From the NCBI GenBank assembly GCA_947642445.1, contig CANRSF010000003.1:1-64000 (forward strand): a stretch of DNA of 64,000 bases, written 5' to 3'. The number at the start of each line of letters is the position of its first letter. Positions within the stretch are counted from its first letter, which is position 1. A program made the translations under genes and the position numbers. The DNA comes from an uncultured Collinsella sp. (GTDB lineage: Bacteria > Actinomycetota > Coriobacteriia > Coriobacteriales > Coriobacteriaceae). The notes beneath the pieces were generated by a model, which ran no database searches, was not told the origin of the DNA, and saw only the letters and a program-made list of their open reading frames with translations. Of this stretch, positions 16,864 through 25,587 are shown piece by piece.

Positions 16864-17118
16864 TTATTCCACGGTGCCGTAGACGGCGCCCCAGCCGTGG
16901 GCGGCCAAGGCGGAGTTGAGCTGGTCGCAAAGTGACTGGCGGTCGTAGTAGCCGGGCGGCAAAAGATTCACGATCTCCATGAGGTCGGGCGCCAGGTCCA
17001 AGATTTCGGCCTGTACGATCAGATCCAGGCGGTCGATGGCGTGGCGGTCGTAAAACAGTCCGTCGACCAGGCGCTGCAAGTCGCCGAATTCCTCGGCCTG
17101 AAACGATCCGTACTCCAT
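16864..17118 (-). CDS. Small acidic hypothetical protein (84 aa)
   Basis: A short soluble acidic protein of no family I can name. It has a mostly helical pattern (FGDLQRLVDGLFYDRHAIDRLDLIVQAEIL) and a PPGYYDRQSL segment before the C-terminus. The ATG at 17118 has AAGGAGG at ideal spacing, which supports a real gene; an in-frame ATG ten codons upstream has no ribosome site. It is divergent from the aspartate aminotransferase gene. Confidence 0.7.
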   Translation of the reverse strand: MEYGSFQAEEFGDLQRLVDGLFYDRHAIDRLDLIVQAEILDLAPDLMEIVNLLPPGYYDRQSLCDQLNSALAAHGWGAVYGTVE

Positions 17119-17268
17119 AGTGCCTCCTTGGGCGCCCCACGCCGGCATGCGCGGCGATTCGTAATTGATTGCGATGAACTTAATCTATCACGGCTTCATA
17201 ACGTTGCGACGATGGCGGTCTATACTTAGACGAACTGCAACGTACCGCTTCGCGAAAGGTCGCACCCC

Positions 17269-18573
17269 ATGCAGACGATCTACCAGAAGATGGAAACCAC
17301 CGAACTCGATGCCGCCATCGAGGCGCTTAAAGCCGAGGTTGCCGAGGTCAAGGCCAAGGGCCTGGCGCTCGACATGGCGCGCGGCAAGCCGTCGCCCTCC
17401 CAGGTGAACATTTCTCGCCCCATGCTCGATATCCTCAATGCCGATGCCGATCTGCACGACGGCAATGTCGACTGCTCCAACTACGGTTGCTTCGAGGGCA
17501 TTCCCTCGGCACGCAAGCTGGCGGGGGAGTTCCTGGGTTGTCCTGCCGAGCAGACGCTCGTACTGGGCTCATCGAGCCTGCTGATCGAGCACGATATCGC
17601 CGGTATGTTCTGGCGTTGCGGCTCGTGCGGCAGCGACCCTTGGGAGGCTTACGAGGCAGCGCACGACGGCAAGAAGGTCAAGTTCCTGTGCCCCGTTCCC
17701 GGCTACGATCGCCACTTTGGCATCACCGCCGACTTGGGCATCGAGAACGTCCCCGTCGCGATGACCGACAACGGCCCCGACATGGACGAGGTTGAGCGCC
17801 TGGTTGCCACCGACGACTCCATCAAGGGCATCTGGTGCGTGCCCAAGTATTCCAACCCCACGGGCATCACCTTTAGCGAGGACACTGTGCGTCGCCTGGT
17901 CGAGATGCCCACGGCCGCGCCCGATTTCCGCATCTTCTGGGACAACGCCTACTGCGTGCACGACCTGTACGACGAGACCGACGAGCTCGCCAACATCTTC
18001 GATCTTGCCCGCGCGGCGGGCACCGAGGACCGCGTGGTGGCCTTTGCCTCGACGTCCAAGATCACCTTCCCGGGTGCCGGCATCGGCTTTATCGGTGCGA
18101 GCCCCGCGGTCATCGCCGAGTTCTCCAAGCGCCTGAAGGCCGGTCTTATTAGCGCCGACAAGCTCAACCAGCTGCGTCACGTGCGTTTCCTTCCCACCAT
18201 CGAGGCGGTCAAGGAGCACATGAAAAAGCATGCCGAGTTCCTGCGCCCGCGCTTTGAGGCCGTTGAGCGTAAACTCACCGAGGGCTTGGGCAACACGGGT
18301 TGCGCCACTTGGACTCATCCCCATGGCGGCTACTTTGTGAGTTTCGATGGCCCCGAGGGCTCGGCCCAGAAGGTCGCCGCGCTTTGTGCCGACCTGGGCG
18401 TCAAGCTCACGCCGGCTGGTGCCACCTGGCCTTATGGCAAGGATCCGCGCGACACCAACATCCGCATCGCGCCGAGCTATCCCACGGTCGAGGACCTGGA
18501 GGCCGCGCTCGATGTGCTGGTGCTGGCTGTCAAGCTCGTCGCTGCCGAGCTTGCGCGTACCGAGCGCGCCTAA
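17269..18573 (+). CDS. Aspartate aminotransferase, subgroup Ic
   Basis: A 434-residue PLP enzyme of the fold-type I class close to the MocR-aminotransferase domain family (known as class Ic aspartate aminotransferase, found in actinobacteria). It should interconvert aspartate/2-oxoglutarate and oxaloacetate/glutamate. The Schiff-base lysine is K264 in STSKITFPGAGIGF. The substrate region PKYSNPTGITF and the aspartate/tyrosine pair FWDNAYCVHDL fit. There is no DNA-binding domain. ATG 17269 lies after a GAAAGG ribosome site; the -10 TATACT is at about 17221. Confidence 0.9.
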   Translation: MQTIYQKMETTELDAAIEALKAEVAEVKAKGLALDMARGKPSPSQVNISRPMLDILNADADLHDGNVDCSNYGCFEGIPSARKLAGEFLGCPAEQTLVLGSSSLLIEHDIAGMFWRCGSCGSDPWEAYEAAHDGKKVKFLCPVPGYDRHFGITADLGIENVPVAMTDNGPDMDEVERLVATDDSIKGIWCVPKYSNPTGITFSEDTVRRLVEMPTAAPDFRIFWDNAYCVHDLYDETDELANIFDLARAAGTEDRVVAFASTSKITFPGAGIGFIGASPAVIAEFSKRLKAGLISADKLNQLRHVRFLPTIEAVKEHMKKHAEFLRPRFEAVERKLTEGLGNTGCATWTHPHGGYFVSFDGPEGSAQKVAALCADLGVKLTPAGATWPYGKDPRDTNIRIAPSYPTVEDLEAALDVLVLAVKLVAAELARTERA

Positions 18574-18639
18574 CGCGTAGGGCCCCGCAAGTCCGCGCCT
18601 AGTACTATCCGCACTTTCGATACGTAAAGGAGCGTATAC

Positions 18640-18954
18640 ATGGATTTGGGTATTTCCACCAACCCCACGCCAGAGCTCTACACCATTAAGGTGACCGGTG
18701 AGATCGATATCTCTAACGCCGATAGCCTGCGCAATGCCATCGACCTGGCGCTCGAGCAGCCCACTGAGGCCGTTGAGCTCGATTTTGCCCAGGTGAGCTA
18801 CATCGATTCGACAGGCATTGGCGTGCTTGTGGGCGCCGCACACCACGCAGCTGATCATGGTAAGCGTTTTAGCTGCGTCAACGTGCAGCCCCCGGTGATG
18901 CGCGTGGTTCAGCTGTTGGGTGTCGACCAGGAGATTTCGATCACCGCTGCATAA
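18640..18954 (+). CDS. STAS-domain anti-sigma factor antagonist
   Basis: A 104-residue single STAS domain of the SpoIIAA/RsbV type. The phosphorylatable serine is S57 in YIDSTGIGVL. Proteins of this kind are controlled by a kinase and a phosphatase and release a sigma factor from its anti-sigma partner. No anti-sigma kinase, phosphatase or sigma gene is adjacent, so the partners lie elsewhere. The ATG follows AAAGGAG. Confidence 0.9.
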   Translation: MDLGISTNPTPELYTIKVTGEIDISNADSLRNAIDLALEQPTEAVELDFAQVSYIDSTGIGVLVGAAHHAADHGKRFSCVNVQPPVMRVVQLLGVDQEISITAA

Positions 18955-19107
18955 TCTTTGCCCCCAAAAGGGCGTGCCGTTTGGCATATGTTTGTGATGC
19001 GCTCGGACGTTTTGGCGTCCGGGCGCTATACTTGACCGAATGAATAGACGAGTTCCGGCCGAATGGCGCGGTGCGGGCTCGACTCACATCGAGCCTTGGA
19101 GGTATGT

Positions 19108-19680
19108 GTGTTTGGTATTGGAGAGGGTGAGCTCGCGATCATCGTGGTCTTCGGCTTTTTGCTGTTTGGCCCGGATAAGCTCCCGCAGATGGGCCGCACG
19201 ATCGGCCGTGCCATCCGTCAGTTCCGCGAGACGCAGGAAAAGATGACGGCCGTTGTTCAGTCCGAGATTATCGATCCGGTGAGCGAGGCCGCGTCGGCCC
19301 CGGTCAAGCCCAAGAAGACTGCTGCGACCGACGACGATTCCGATGCGGACGAGGATGCCGCCGAGACGGCAGCGCCCGCCAAGAAGGAGACCTTTGCCGA
19401 GCGTCGCGCCCGTCTTGCTGCCGAGAAGGCCGCAAGCGAGGGCGCTGCTGAGGGCGAAGGCGCTGTTGATGAGGCCGAGGGTACAGAGCCTGCTACTGCC
19501 GTCGAGCCCGAGCCTGCTGCAGAGCCCGAGCCCGAGCCGGCAGAGCCCACGACGGCTGACCTCTACGCCCGCCGTCCCCGCAAGCGCAAGGCTGTCGTCG
19601 ACCAGCTCGCTCGCGAGCTCGAGGCCGAGGACGCTGCCGAGACTGCTGCCGCCGATGCCCCGAAGGGAGGCGATGAGTAA
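19108..19680 (+). CDS. tatA: Twin-arginine translocase subunit TatA/TatB
   Basis: From a GTG start at 19108 (GGAGG five bases before) the 190-residue protein begins MFGIGEGELAIIVVFGFLLF, a short membrane helix, followed by the FGPDKLP hinge and an amphipathic helix to about residue 50. The remaining ~140 residues are an acidic, Ala/Glu/Pro-rich tail ending in a basic patch (RRPRKRK), longer than usual for TatA and more like TatB. With only one TatA/B gene and TatC next to it, this protein may serve both roles. It overlaps tatC by one base (TAATG), implying translational coupling. Confidence 0.9.
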   Translation: MFGIGEGELAIIVVFGFLLFGPDKLPQMGRTIGRAIRQFRETQEKMTAVVQSEIIDPVSEAASAPVKPKKTAATDDDSDADEDAAETAAPAKKETFAERRARLAAEKAASEGAAEGEGAVDEAEGTEPATAVEPEPAAEPEPEPAEPTTADLYARRPRKRKAVVDQLARELEAEDAAETAAADAPKGGDE

Positions 19681-20471
19681 TGCCTATCGGACCTGCGCGT
19701 ATGCCGCTCTTCGATCACCTGGGAGAGCTCCGTCGCCGCCTGACCATCGTGGTCGTGTCGGTGTTTGCCGCCGCCATCGTGCTGTACTTTGCCACGCCCG
19801 TGGTGCTCGATATCCTCGAGGATCCCATCCGCTCGTTTGTGCCGGACGGTAAGTTCTACATCACCACCACGCTCGGCGGCTTTGGACTGCGCTTCTCGCT
19901 GGCCATCAAGATGGCCGTGGTCATGTGCACGCCCATGATCATCTGGCAGATCCTGGCATTTTTCCTGCCGGCACTGCGCCCCAACGAGCGCAAATGGGTC
20001 GTACCCACGGTGCTCGCCTCGACGGTGCTGTTCTTCCTGGGCGCCATCTTCTGCTACTTCATCATTATCCCGGCGGGCTTTGAGTGGCTCATCGGCGAGA
20101 CCTCGGCCGTCGCAACCGCGCTGCCCGACCTGGAGAACTACGTCAACATGGAGCTGCTCTTTATGATCGGCTTTGGTGTGGCGTTTGAGCTGCCGCTCAT
20201 CATCTTCTACCTGTCCGTCTTCCATATTGTGTCCTATGCGGCCTTCCGCAGCGCCTGGCGTTACGTATACGTTGGCCTGCTCGTGGGCTCGGCTGTGATT
20301 ACGCCCGACGGCTCGCCCGTTACGCTGGGTCTCATGTATGGCGCCCTGCTCTCGCTCTACGAGATTTCGCTTGCCATCGCTCGCGTGGTCATTACCGCGC
20401 GCGAGGGCAAGGAGGGCCTGTTCGTGAGCCGTCTGGACCTGTTCTCGGACGACGAGGACGACGAGGAGTAA
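19680..20471 (+). CDS. tatC: Sec-independent protein translocase TatC
   Basis: A 263-residue receptor subunit of the Tat pathway, which exports folded proteins with twin-arginine signals. The N-terminal MPLFDHLGELRRRL is the TatC signature that contacts the signal peptide. Six membrane segments follow, including FLPALRPNERKWVVP, with a charged cytoplasmic tail (DDEDDEE). It starts inside the tatA stop codon. The hypA gene begins 6 bases after its end, so tatA-tatC-hypA-hypB are probably one transcript. Confidence 0.96.
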   Translation: MPIGPARMPLFDHLGELRRRLTIVVVSVFAAAIVLYFATPVVLDILEDPIRSFVPDGKFYITTTLGGFGLRFSLAIKMAVVMCTPMIIWQILAFFLPALRPNERKWVVPTVLASTVLFFLGAIFCYFIIIPAGFEWLIGETSAVATALPDLENYVNMELLFMIGFGVAFELPLIIFYLSVFHIVSYAAFRSAWRYVYVGLLVGSAVITPDGSPVTLGLMYGALLSLYEISLAIARVVITAREGKEGLFVSRLDLFSDDEDDEE

Positions 20472-20477
20472 ATCGGT

Positions 20478-20834
20478 ATGCACGAGGTTGGCATTGTCAA
20501 CGGCATGCTCGATACAGTGATTCGCGCGGCGCGTGGGGCGGGGGCCTCGCGCGCCGTTTTGGTAACGCTTCGTATCGGGGATATGACCGAGGTCGTGCGC
20601 GAGGCGCTCGACTTTGCGTGGGAGACGTTTCGCGACGAGGACCCGCTCACGCGCGGCTGCGAGCTTGCCGTGGAGGAGGTCCATCCACAAAGCGAGTGCC
20701 TGGACTGCGGCGAGGTCTTTGAGCACGACCGTTTCCATTGTCGCTGCCCCCAGTGTGGCGGCGCCAACGTGCGCCTGCTGCACGGCCGCGAGCTCGATAT
20801 CGCAAGTATCGAAATCGAAACCCCCGACGATTAG
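20478..20834 (+). CDS. hypA: Hydrogenase/urease nickel incorporation protein HypA
   Basis: A 118-residue nickel metallochaperone. The N-terminal MHE (His2) binds nickel; the zinc site is formed by C74-x2-C77 and C90-x2-C93 with an extra C88. It delivers nickel to [NiFe]-hydrogenase precursors together with HypB. Its place between tatC and hypB fits export of a folded, nickel-loaded hydrogenase, although no hydrogenase structural gene is in the window. Confidence 0.95.
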   Translation: MHEVGIVNGMLDTVIRAARGAGASRAVLVTLRIGDMTEVVREALDFAWETFRDEDPLTRGCELAVEEVHPQSECLDCGEVFEHDRFHCRCPQCGGANVRLLHGRELDIASIEIETPDD

Positions 20835-20889
20835 CCCGCTAGCCATCTGGCGATGGGGTATAAAGGGGCCAAAGTAAGGAGCGCTAAGT

Positions 20890-21573
20890 ATGGCCGAGAA
20901 AACGATTGATATTGCTTCGCCGATTCTGTCGCGCAACGAGCGCCTGGCAGATCAGCTGCGTCATCGATTTGAGCAGACGAACACCTACGTGATCAATGTG
21001 CTGTCGAGCCCCGGCTCGGGTAAGACCACCACGATTCTGGGCACCAACGAGCGCCTGCGTGACAAAGCCGGCCTGCGCTGTGCCGTCATCGAGGGCGATA
21101 TCGCCTCGGATGTCGACGCCGTCACCATGAAGGAAGCCGGCATGCCCGCCATCCAGATCAACACGGGCGGTCTGTGCCACCTCGAGGGTAACATGATTAT
21201 GGAGGCTGTCGATGCGTTCGACCAAGCCGTCGGTCTGGAGAACATCGACGTCATCTTTATCGAAAACGTGGGCAACCTGGTCTGCCCGGTCGACTTTGAC
21301 CTGGGCGAGAACCTGTCCATCATGATTCTCTCGGTGCCCGAGGGCGACGACAAGCCCGTAAAGTACCCGGGCATCTTCCAACACGCCGGCGCGCAGCTGC
21401 TCAACAAGGTCGACGTAGCCCCGGCTTTCGATTTTGACATGGATAGGTATACTAAGACACTCGATGACCTCAATCCGCAGGCGCCGCGGTTTGCCGTGAG
21501 CGCGCGCAAGGGCGAGGGCATGGATGCCTGGTGCGATTGGCTCATCGGGCAGATCGAGCAAGCAAGGGCGTAA
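20890..21573 (+). CDS. hypB: Hydrogenase nickel incorporation GTPase HypB
   Basis: A 227-residue GTPase of the SIMIBI class that drives nickel transfer. The P-loop SSPGSGKT is at 39-46. The G-domain metal site C96-H97 (GGLCHLEG) and C132 (NVGNLVCP) is conserved. The N-terminus lacks both the CxxCGC high-affinity site and the histidine stretch of some HypB proteins, so nickel storage is not expected. The ATG follows AAGGAG; 55 bases after hypA. Confidence 0.95.
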   Translation: MAEKTIDIASPILSRNERLADQLRHRFEQTNTYVINVLSSPGSGKTTTILGTNERLRDKAGLRCAVIEGDIASDVDAVTMKEAGMPAIQINTGGLCHLEGNMIMEAVDAFDQAVGLENIDVIFIENVGNLVCPVDFDLGENLSIMILSVPEGDDKPVKYPGIFQHAGAQLLNKVDVAPAFDFDMDRYTKTLDDLNPQAPRFAVSARKGEGMDAWCDWLIGQIEQARA

Positions 21574-21627
21574 ATCGGCCGCCATACGGGCGGGCGTAGC
21601 CGCAGAGACACGAGATAGGAGCCTCTT

Positions 21628-24222
21628 TTGAAGCTCATCATCGCCGAGAAAAACGACGCCGCGCGTCAGATCGCCGAGCGTCTGTCCACGGGCAAACCCA
21701 AAAAGGACAAGGTGTACAACACCGCCATCTACCGTTTTGAGTGGAAGGGCGAGGAGTGCGTGACGATCGGCCTTGCCGGTCACATCCTTGCGCCCGATTT
21801 TTGCGACAGCGTGCTGTTCGATAAAAAGCTGGGCTGGTATTCGGTTACTGAGGACGGCGAGATGCTGCCGGCCGACATGCCCGATGGCCTGGCTCGTCCG
21901 CCCTACGACACCAAGCGCAAGCCGTTTCTTGCCGATGGTATCTCCATCAAGGGCTGGAAGCTCGAGAGCCTGCCCTATCTCACCTGGGCGCCCGTCATTA
22001 AGCTGCCGGCCGAGAAGGAGCTCATCCGCTCGCTCAAGAACCTTGCCAAGAAGTCCGACAGCGTCATTATCGCCACGGACTTCGACCGCGAGGGCGAACT
22101 GATCGGTTCGGACGCCCTCAACAAAGTGCGCGAGGTTGCGCCTGACTTGCCGGTCGCCCGCGCCCAGTATTCTTCGTTTACCAAGGCCGAGATTACGCAG
22201 GCCTTCGATAATCTTGTCTCGCTCGACCAGAATCTGGCCGACGCCGGCGAGAGCCGCCAGCACATCGATCTCATTTGGGGCGCGGTGCTCACGCGCTACC
22301 TGACGCTCGCCAAGTTTGGCGGCTTTGGCAACGTGCGCTCCGCCGGCCGCGTGCAGACGCCGACGCTCGCTCTGGTGGTCGAGCGCGAACGCGAACGCAT
22401 GGCGTTTGTGCCCGAGGACTATTGGCAGATTCGCGGCATGGGTGCCGCTCAGGGTGCTGCCGAGGATGACCGCTTTAAGATTGCGCACAAGACGACACGT
22501 TTTACCGACAAAGATGCTGCCGAGACGGCGTACGGCCACGTCGACGGCGCTACGACGGCAACCGTCGCCGCGGTGACCAAGCGCTCCCGCAAGCAGCAGC
22601 CGCCCACGCCGTTTGCGACGACCTCGCTGCAGGCTGCCGCCGCGGCCGAGGGCATCTCACCTGCACGTACCATGCGCATCGCCGAGTCCCTCTACATGGC
22701 GGGCCTCATCAGCTATCCGCGTGTCGACAACACCGTGTACCCTGCGACGCTCGATCTGGGCGCCGTGGTGAGCGACCTGGCAAAGATCAACCCGGCGCTG
22801 GCGCCCGTGTGCAAAAAGGTACTCGCCGGCCCCATGAAGCCCACGCGCGGCAAAGTCGAGACCACCGACCACCCGCCCATCTACCCCACGGGCGAAGGCG
22901 ATCCGTCCACGCTCGATGGCGGCCAGCGCAAGCTCTACGACCTCATTGCCCGCCGCTTCCTGGCGACGCTTATGGGTCCCGCGACCATCGAAAACACTAA
23001 GCTCGAGCTCGACATGAACGGTGAGCCGTTCGTGGCCTCGGGCGACGTGCTCGTGACCCCGGGCTTCCGCGAGGCCTACCCGTACGGCCTTAAGCGCGAC
23101 GAGCAGATGCCGCCGCTGGAGCAGGGCGACACGGTCGACGTGTTCGACATTAAGCTTGAGGCCAAGCAGACCGAGCCGCCCGCGCGCTACAGCCAGGGCA
23201 AGCTCGTGCAGGAGATGGAAAAGCGCGGCCTGGGCACCAAGTCCACGCGCGCGAGCATCATCGAGCGCCTGTATGCCGTGCGCTATCTCAAAAACGATCC
23301 CGTTGAGCCGAGCCAGCTGGGCATCGCCATCATCGACGCGCTGACGCAGTTCGCCCCGCGCATAACGAGCCCCGATATGACCAGCGAGCTCGACGGCGAC
23401 ATGACTCGCGTCGAGCGCGGCGAGGACACCGAAGAGCATGTCGTGACGCACTCGCGTGCGCTGCTGGCCGGCGTGCTCGACGAGCTGCTCAAGCATACGC
23501 AGGAGCTCGGCGACGCCATCAGCGACGCCGTCACGGCTGATGCGCGCGTGGGCGCCTGCCCCAAGTGCGGCAAGGACCTGGTTATGAAGACGAGCGCCAA
23601 GACCCGTGGCAGCTTCATTGGCTGCATGGGCTGGCCCGACTGCGACGTGACCTATCCGGTCCCGAGCGGCGTCAAGGTGAGCCCGCTCGAGGGCGAGGCC
23701 GCCGTGTGCCCCGAATGCGGTGCGCCGCGCATCAAGTGTCAGCCGTTCCGCCAGAAGGCTTTCGAGATCTGCGTGAACCCGACGTGCCCCACCAACTACG
23801 AGCCCGACCTTAAAGTGGGCGAGTGCAAGGTGTGTGCCGAGGCCGGACGCCATGGCGACCTGATCGCGCACAAGAGCGAGAAGAGCGGCAAGCGCTTTAT
23901 CCGCTGCACCAACTACGATGACTGCGGCGTGAGCTATCCGCTGCCGGCGCGTGGCAAGCTCGAGGCGACGGGCGAGACCTGTCCCGAGTGCGGCGCCCCC
24001 ATCGTGGTGGTCAACACGGCGCGCGGTCCGTGGCGTATCTGCGTCAACATGGACTGCCCGACCAAGGAGAAGAAGCCCGCCCGCGGTCGCAAGACCACAA
24101 CCAAGGCGAGCACGGCAAAGAAGACGACGGCGGCCAAGAAGACGACGGCTAAGAAAGCCACTGCCGCCAAGAAGACGACCGCGAAGAAGTCGACTGCCAA
24201 GAAAACAGCCGCCGACAAGTAA
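21628..24222 (+). CDS. topA: DNA topoisomerase I (type IA) with zinc ribbons and lysine-rich tail
   Basis: An 864-residue enzyme that relaxes negative supercoils. TOPRIM domain at the N-terminus (LIIAEKNDAARQIAERLS, then ATDFDREGELIG with the acidic triad). Catalytic tyrosine Y363 in GLISYPRVDN. Several C-terminal zinc-ribbon modules follow (CPKCGKDL, CPECGAPRIKC, CKVCAEAG, CPECGAP), then a ~50-residue Lys/Ala/Thr tail with repeated AKKTT units, similar to histone H1 and to mycobacterial TopA tails that bind DNA. The start is TTG 21628, with AGGAG seven bases before. The overall layout is nearer the archaeal-type TopA. Confidence 0.93.
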   Translation: MKLIIAEKNDAARQIAERLSTGKPKKDKVYNTAIYRFEWKGEECVTIGLAGHILAPDFCDSVLFDKKLGWYSVTEDGEMLPADMPDGLARPPYDTKRKPFLADGISIKGWKLESLPYLTWAPVIKLPAEKELIRSLKNLAKKSDSVIIATDFDREGELIGSDALNKVREVAPDLPVARAQYSSFTKAEITQAFDNLVSLDQNLADAGESRQHIDLIWGAVLTRYLTLAKFGGFGNVRSAGRVQTPTLALVVERERERMAFVPEDYWQIRGMGAAQGAAEDDRFKIAHKTTRFTDKDAAETAYGHVDGATTATVAAVTKRSRKQQPPTPFATTSLQAAAAAEGISPARTMRIAESLYMAGLISYPRVDNTVYPATLDLGAVVSDLAKINPALAPVCKKVLAGPMKPTRGKVETTDHPPIYPTGEGDPSTLDGGQRKLYDLIARRFLATLMGPATIENTKLELDMNGEPFVASGDVLVTPGFREAYPYGLKRDEQMPPLEQGDTVDVFDIKLEAKQTEPPARYSQGKLVQEMEKRGLGTKSTRASIIERLYAVRYLKNDPVEPSQLGIAIIDALTQFAPRITSPDMTSELDGDMTRVERGEDTEEHVVTHSRALLAGVLDELLKHTQELGDAISDAVTADARVGACPKCGKDLVMKTSAKTRGSFIGCMGWPDCDVTYPVPSGVKVSPLEGEAAVCPECGAPRIKCQPFRQKAFEICVNPTCPTNYEPDLKVGECKVCAEAGRHGDLIAHKSEKSGKRFIRCTNYDDCGVSYPLPARGKLEATGETCPECGAPIVVVNTARGPWRICVNMDCPTKEKKPARGRKTTTKASTAKKTTAAKKTTAKKATAAKKTTAKKSTAKKTAADK

Positions 24223-24244
24223 CGGCGCAGTCGAAACATTGCCC

Positions 24245-24286
24245 AAAAAAACGAGCGAGGACCCCGCGATCCTCGCTCGTTTTTTT
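24245..24286 (+). terminator. Terminator of topA
   Basis: AACGAGCGAGGA pairs with TCCTCGCTCGTT and runs into a T7 tract; the A tract on the left makes it usable from both sides. Confidence 0.9.
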
Positions 24287-24288
24287 GA

Positions 24289-24346
24289 CCGGCAGTTAGG
24301 GACGTTCTTTTTCTGCCGGCAGTTTAGGAACGTCCCTAACTGCCGG
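24289..24346. repeat. REP-like palindrome, perfect 19-bp arms
   Basis: CCGGCAGTTAGGGACGTTC (24289-24307) is the exact reverse complement of 24328-24346, around a 20-base spacer that itself repeats GCCGGCAGTT. One arm (GAACGTCCCTAACTGCC) is repeated at 103-119. Confidence 0.8.
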
Positions 24347-24364
24347 CTCGGGAACGACAAAGCG

Positions 24365-25348
24365 CTAGTTCACCTCGACAGGCTTGGCGCCGGGATAGCG
24401 CTCCTCAAAGTCTAGGCGGTACTTATTGTCATTGGTGCCCGCCACGTTGTCGCGCGACAGCGGCGCCACGATCTCATTCTTGTGGTCCGCAGGCTTGGCG
24501 TATTTCAGGCTGATCTCCCAGGCATCACAGATTGCGTCAATGCGGTGATCCAGGTCGTCGTACAGGGCGATGATGTCCTTCCAGGAGCTGTAGTTCTTGG
24601 AGCTCGTCGGGACGTCCAGGTCCTCGACGATGTCGTAATACTGCTCGATGGTGTCCTCCGTGCGCTCGGCGACGTCGGCGAGATTTTGACGGGTGGTTCG
24701 ATCCTCTTCCAGATAGTTGCCGTTGAAGTTCTGCGCGCAGCCACGGACCTGGCTGTCGAGATCTTCGAGCAGGTCGTAGTATTCGCTCAGGCGACGGCAG
24801 AGGTTCTGCTCGGAGAGCGTTGCTTCGCCGCCATCCTCGTCGTCATCGTCATCATCGTCGTACAGGCTGTTGGGATCGCCGAGAGGCTTTAGGTCATCGT
24901 CGTCGACGTCATGGTGCAGCTTAGCTACCGCGGCAGTCGTCTGCGTGGCGGCGTTGTCGAAAGGCTTGATCACAAAGAAAACGACCAGGGCGATGATGAT
25001 CGCCACCAGCACAACAATAACGGCGATAAGCGGCCCGGTGCCGCTCTTTTTGGGAGCGGGGGTCTGTGGCGAAGCGGGCGCGTATGCGGGAGCCGGCTGC
25101 TGTTGGGGCGAGCCGCTCGCGACGGGTATGCGCTGCGTGGTCTCGACGGCCTCGGTCCTTGCGGCAGGGTCGGGGCTATAGGCGAGGGAGTCATCCGCCT
25201 TGGCTTGCGGCGTATCAAGGGAGCCGGTCTGCTCAAAAGCGGGCTGGCTATCGCTTGCGGCTGTTTGCTCAACGGGTGCACCGCATGAGGTGCAGAACTT
25301 GGCATCATCTGCAAGAAGCTTGCCGCACGAGGCGCAATACCGAGACAT
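24365..25348 (-). CDS. Zinc-ribbon membrane protein with extracytoplasmic domain
   Basis: A 327-residue protein of unknown function. The N-terminus is a zinc ribbon (C5-x2-C8 and C19-x2-C22, MSRYCASCGK), followed by a Pro/Ala/Ser linker, one membrane helix (about residues 100-122) and an outside domain. That domain starts with an Asp-rich run (DDDDDDDED) and has a helical region with many tyrosines. This zinc-ribbon plus single-pass layout is common in Gram-positive envelope-stress or scaffold proteins. ATG 25348 follows AAAGGAG. It is convergent with topA. Confidence 0.75.
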   Translation of the reverse strand: MSRYCASCGKLLADDAKFCTSCGAPVEQTAASDSQPAFEQTGSLDTPQAKADDSLAYSPDPAARTEAVETTQRIPVASGSPQQQPAPAYAPASPQTPAPKKSGTGPLIAVIVVLVAIIIALVVFFVIKPFDNAATQTTAAVAKLHHDVDDDDLKPLGDPNSLYDDDDDDDEDGGEATLSEQNLCRRLSEYYDLLEDLDSQVRGCAQNFNGNYLEEDRTTRQNLADVAERTEDTIEQYYDIVEDLDVPTSSKNYSSWKDIIALYDDLDHRIDAICDAWEISLKYAKPADHKNEIVAPLSRDNVAGTNDNKYRLDFEERYPGAKPVEVN

Positions 25349-25416
25349 TGCCACTCCTTTCGCCACATTTCAATGCAATACGACGATTATACCCAGCATC
25401 CAAAATTCCCCATCAT

Positions 25417-25485
25417 AAGTTGCGGTGAAATAGGGACTGTTTGGCGGTCTCAGAGCTTCAATCAGTCCCTATTTCACCGCAACTT
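25417..25485. repeat. REP-like palindrome, perfect 23-bp arms
   Basis: The left arm, 25417-25439, runs AAGTTGCGGTGAAATAGGGA and then CTG. It is the exact reverse complement of 25463-25485, with a 23-base loop. The core TAGGGAC/GTCCCTA is shared with the palindrome at 24289-24346. Confidence 0.8.
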
Positions 25486-25505
25486 TGGAAAGGCGCCTTT
25501 AGCCA

Positions 25506-25535
25506 TTGGGGACGCGCCGAGCACTGGGGTATCAT
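25506..25535 (+). promoter_or_regulatory. Putative promoter of tmk
   Basis: TTGGGG (25506-25511) and TATCAT (25530-25535) are spaced 18 bases. The GGGGTATCAT context recurs upstream of the comF-like gene at about 29127-29136. Confidence 0.45.
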
Positions 25536-25587
25536 GGCTTGGTTGATATATCTGCATTTACGCGCCTTGTAGGAAGGGGCTGCGCCC

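Noticed and set aside
25417-25485. Use of the GGTGAAA/TTTCACC strings here as another copy of the PRD-regulon site
   Set aside because: The half-sites are about 43 bases apart and are part of a long REP palindrome, so the match is coincidental.
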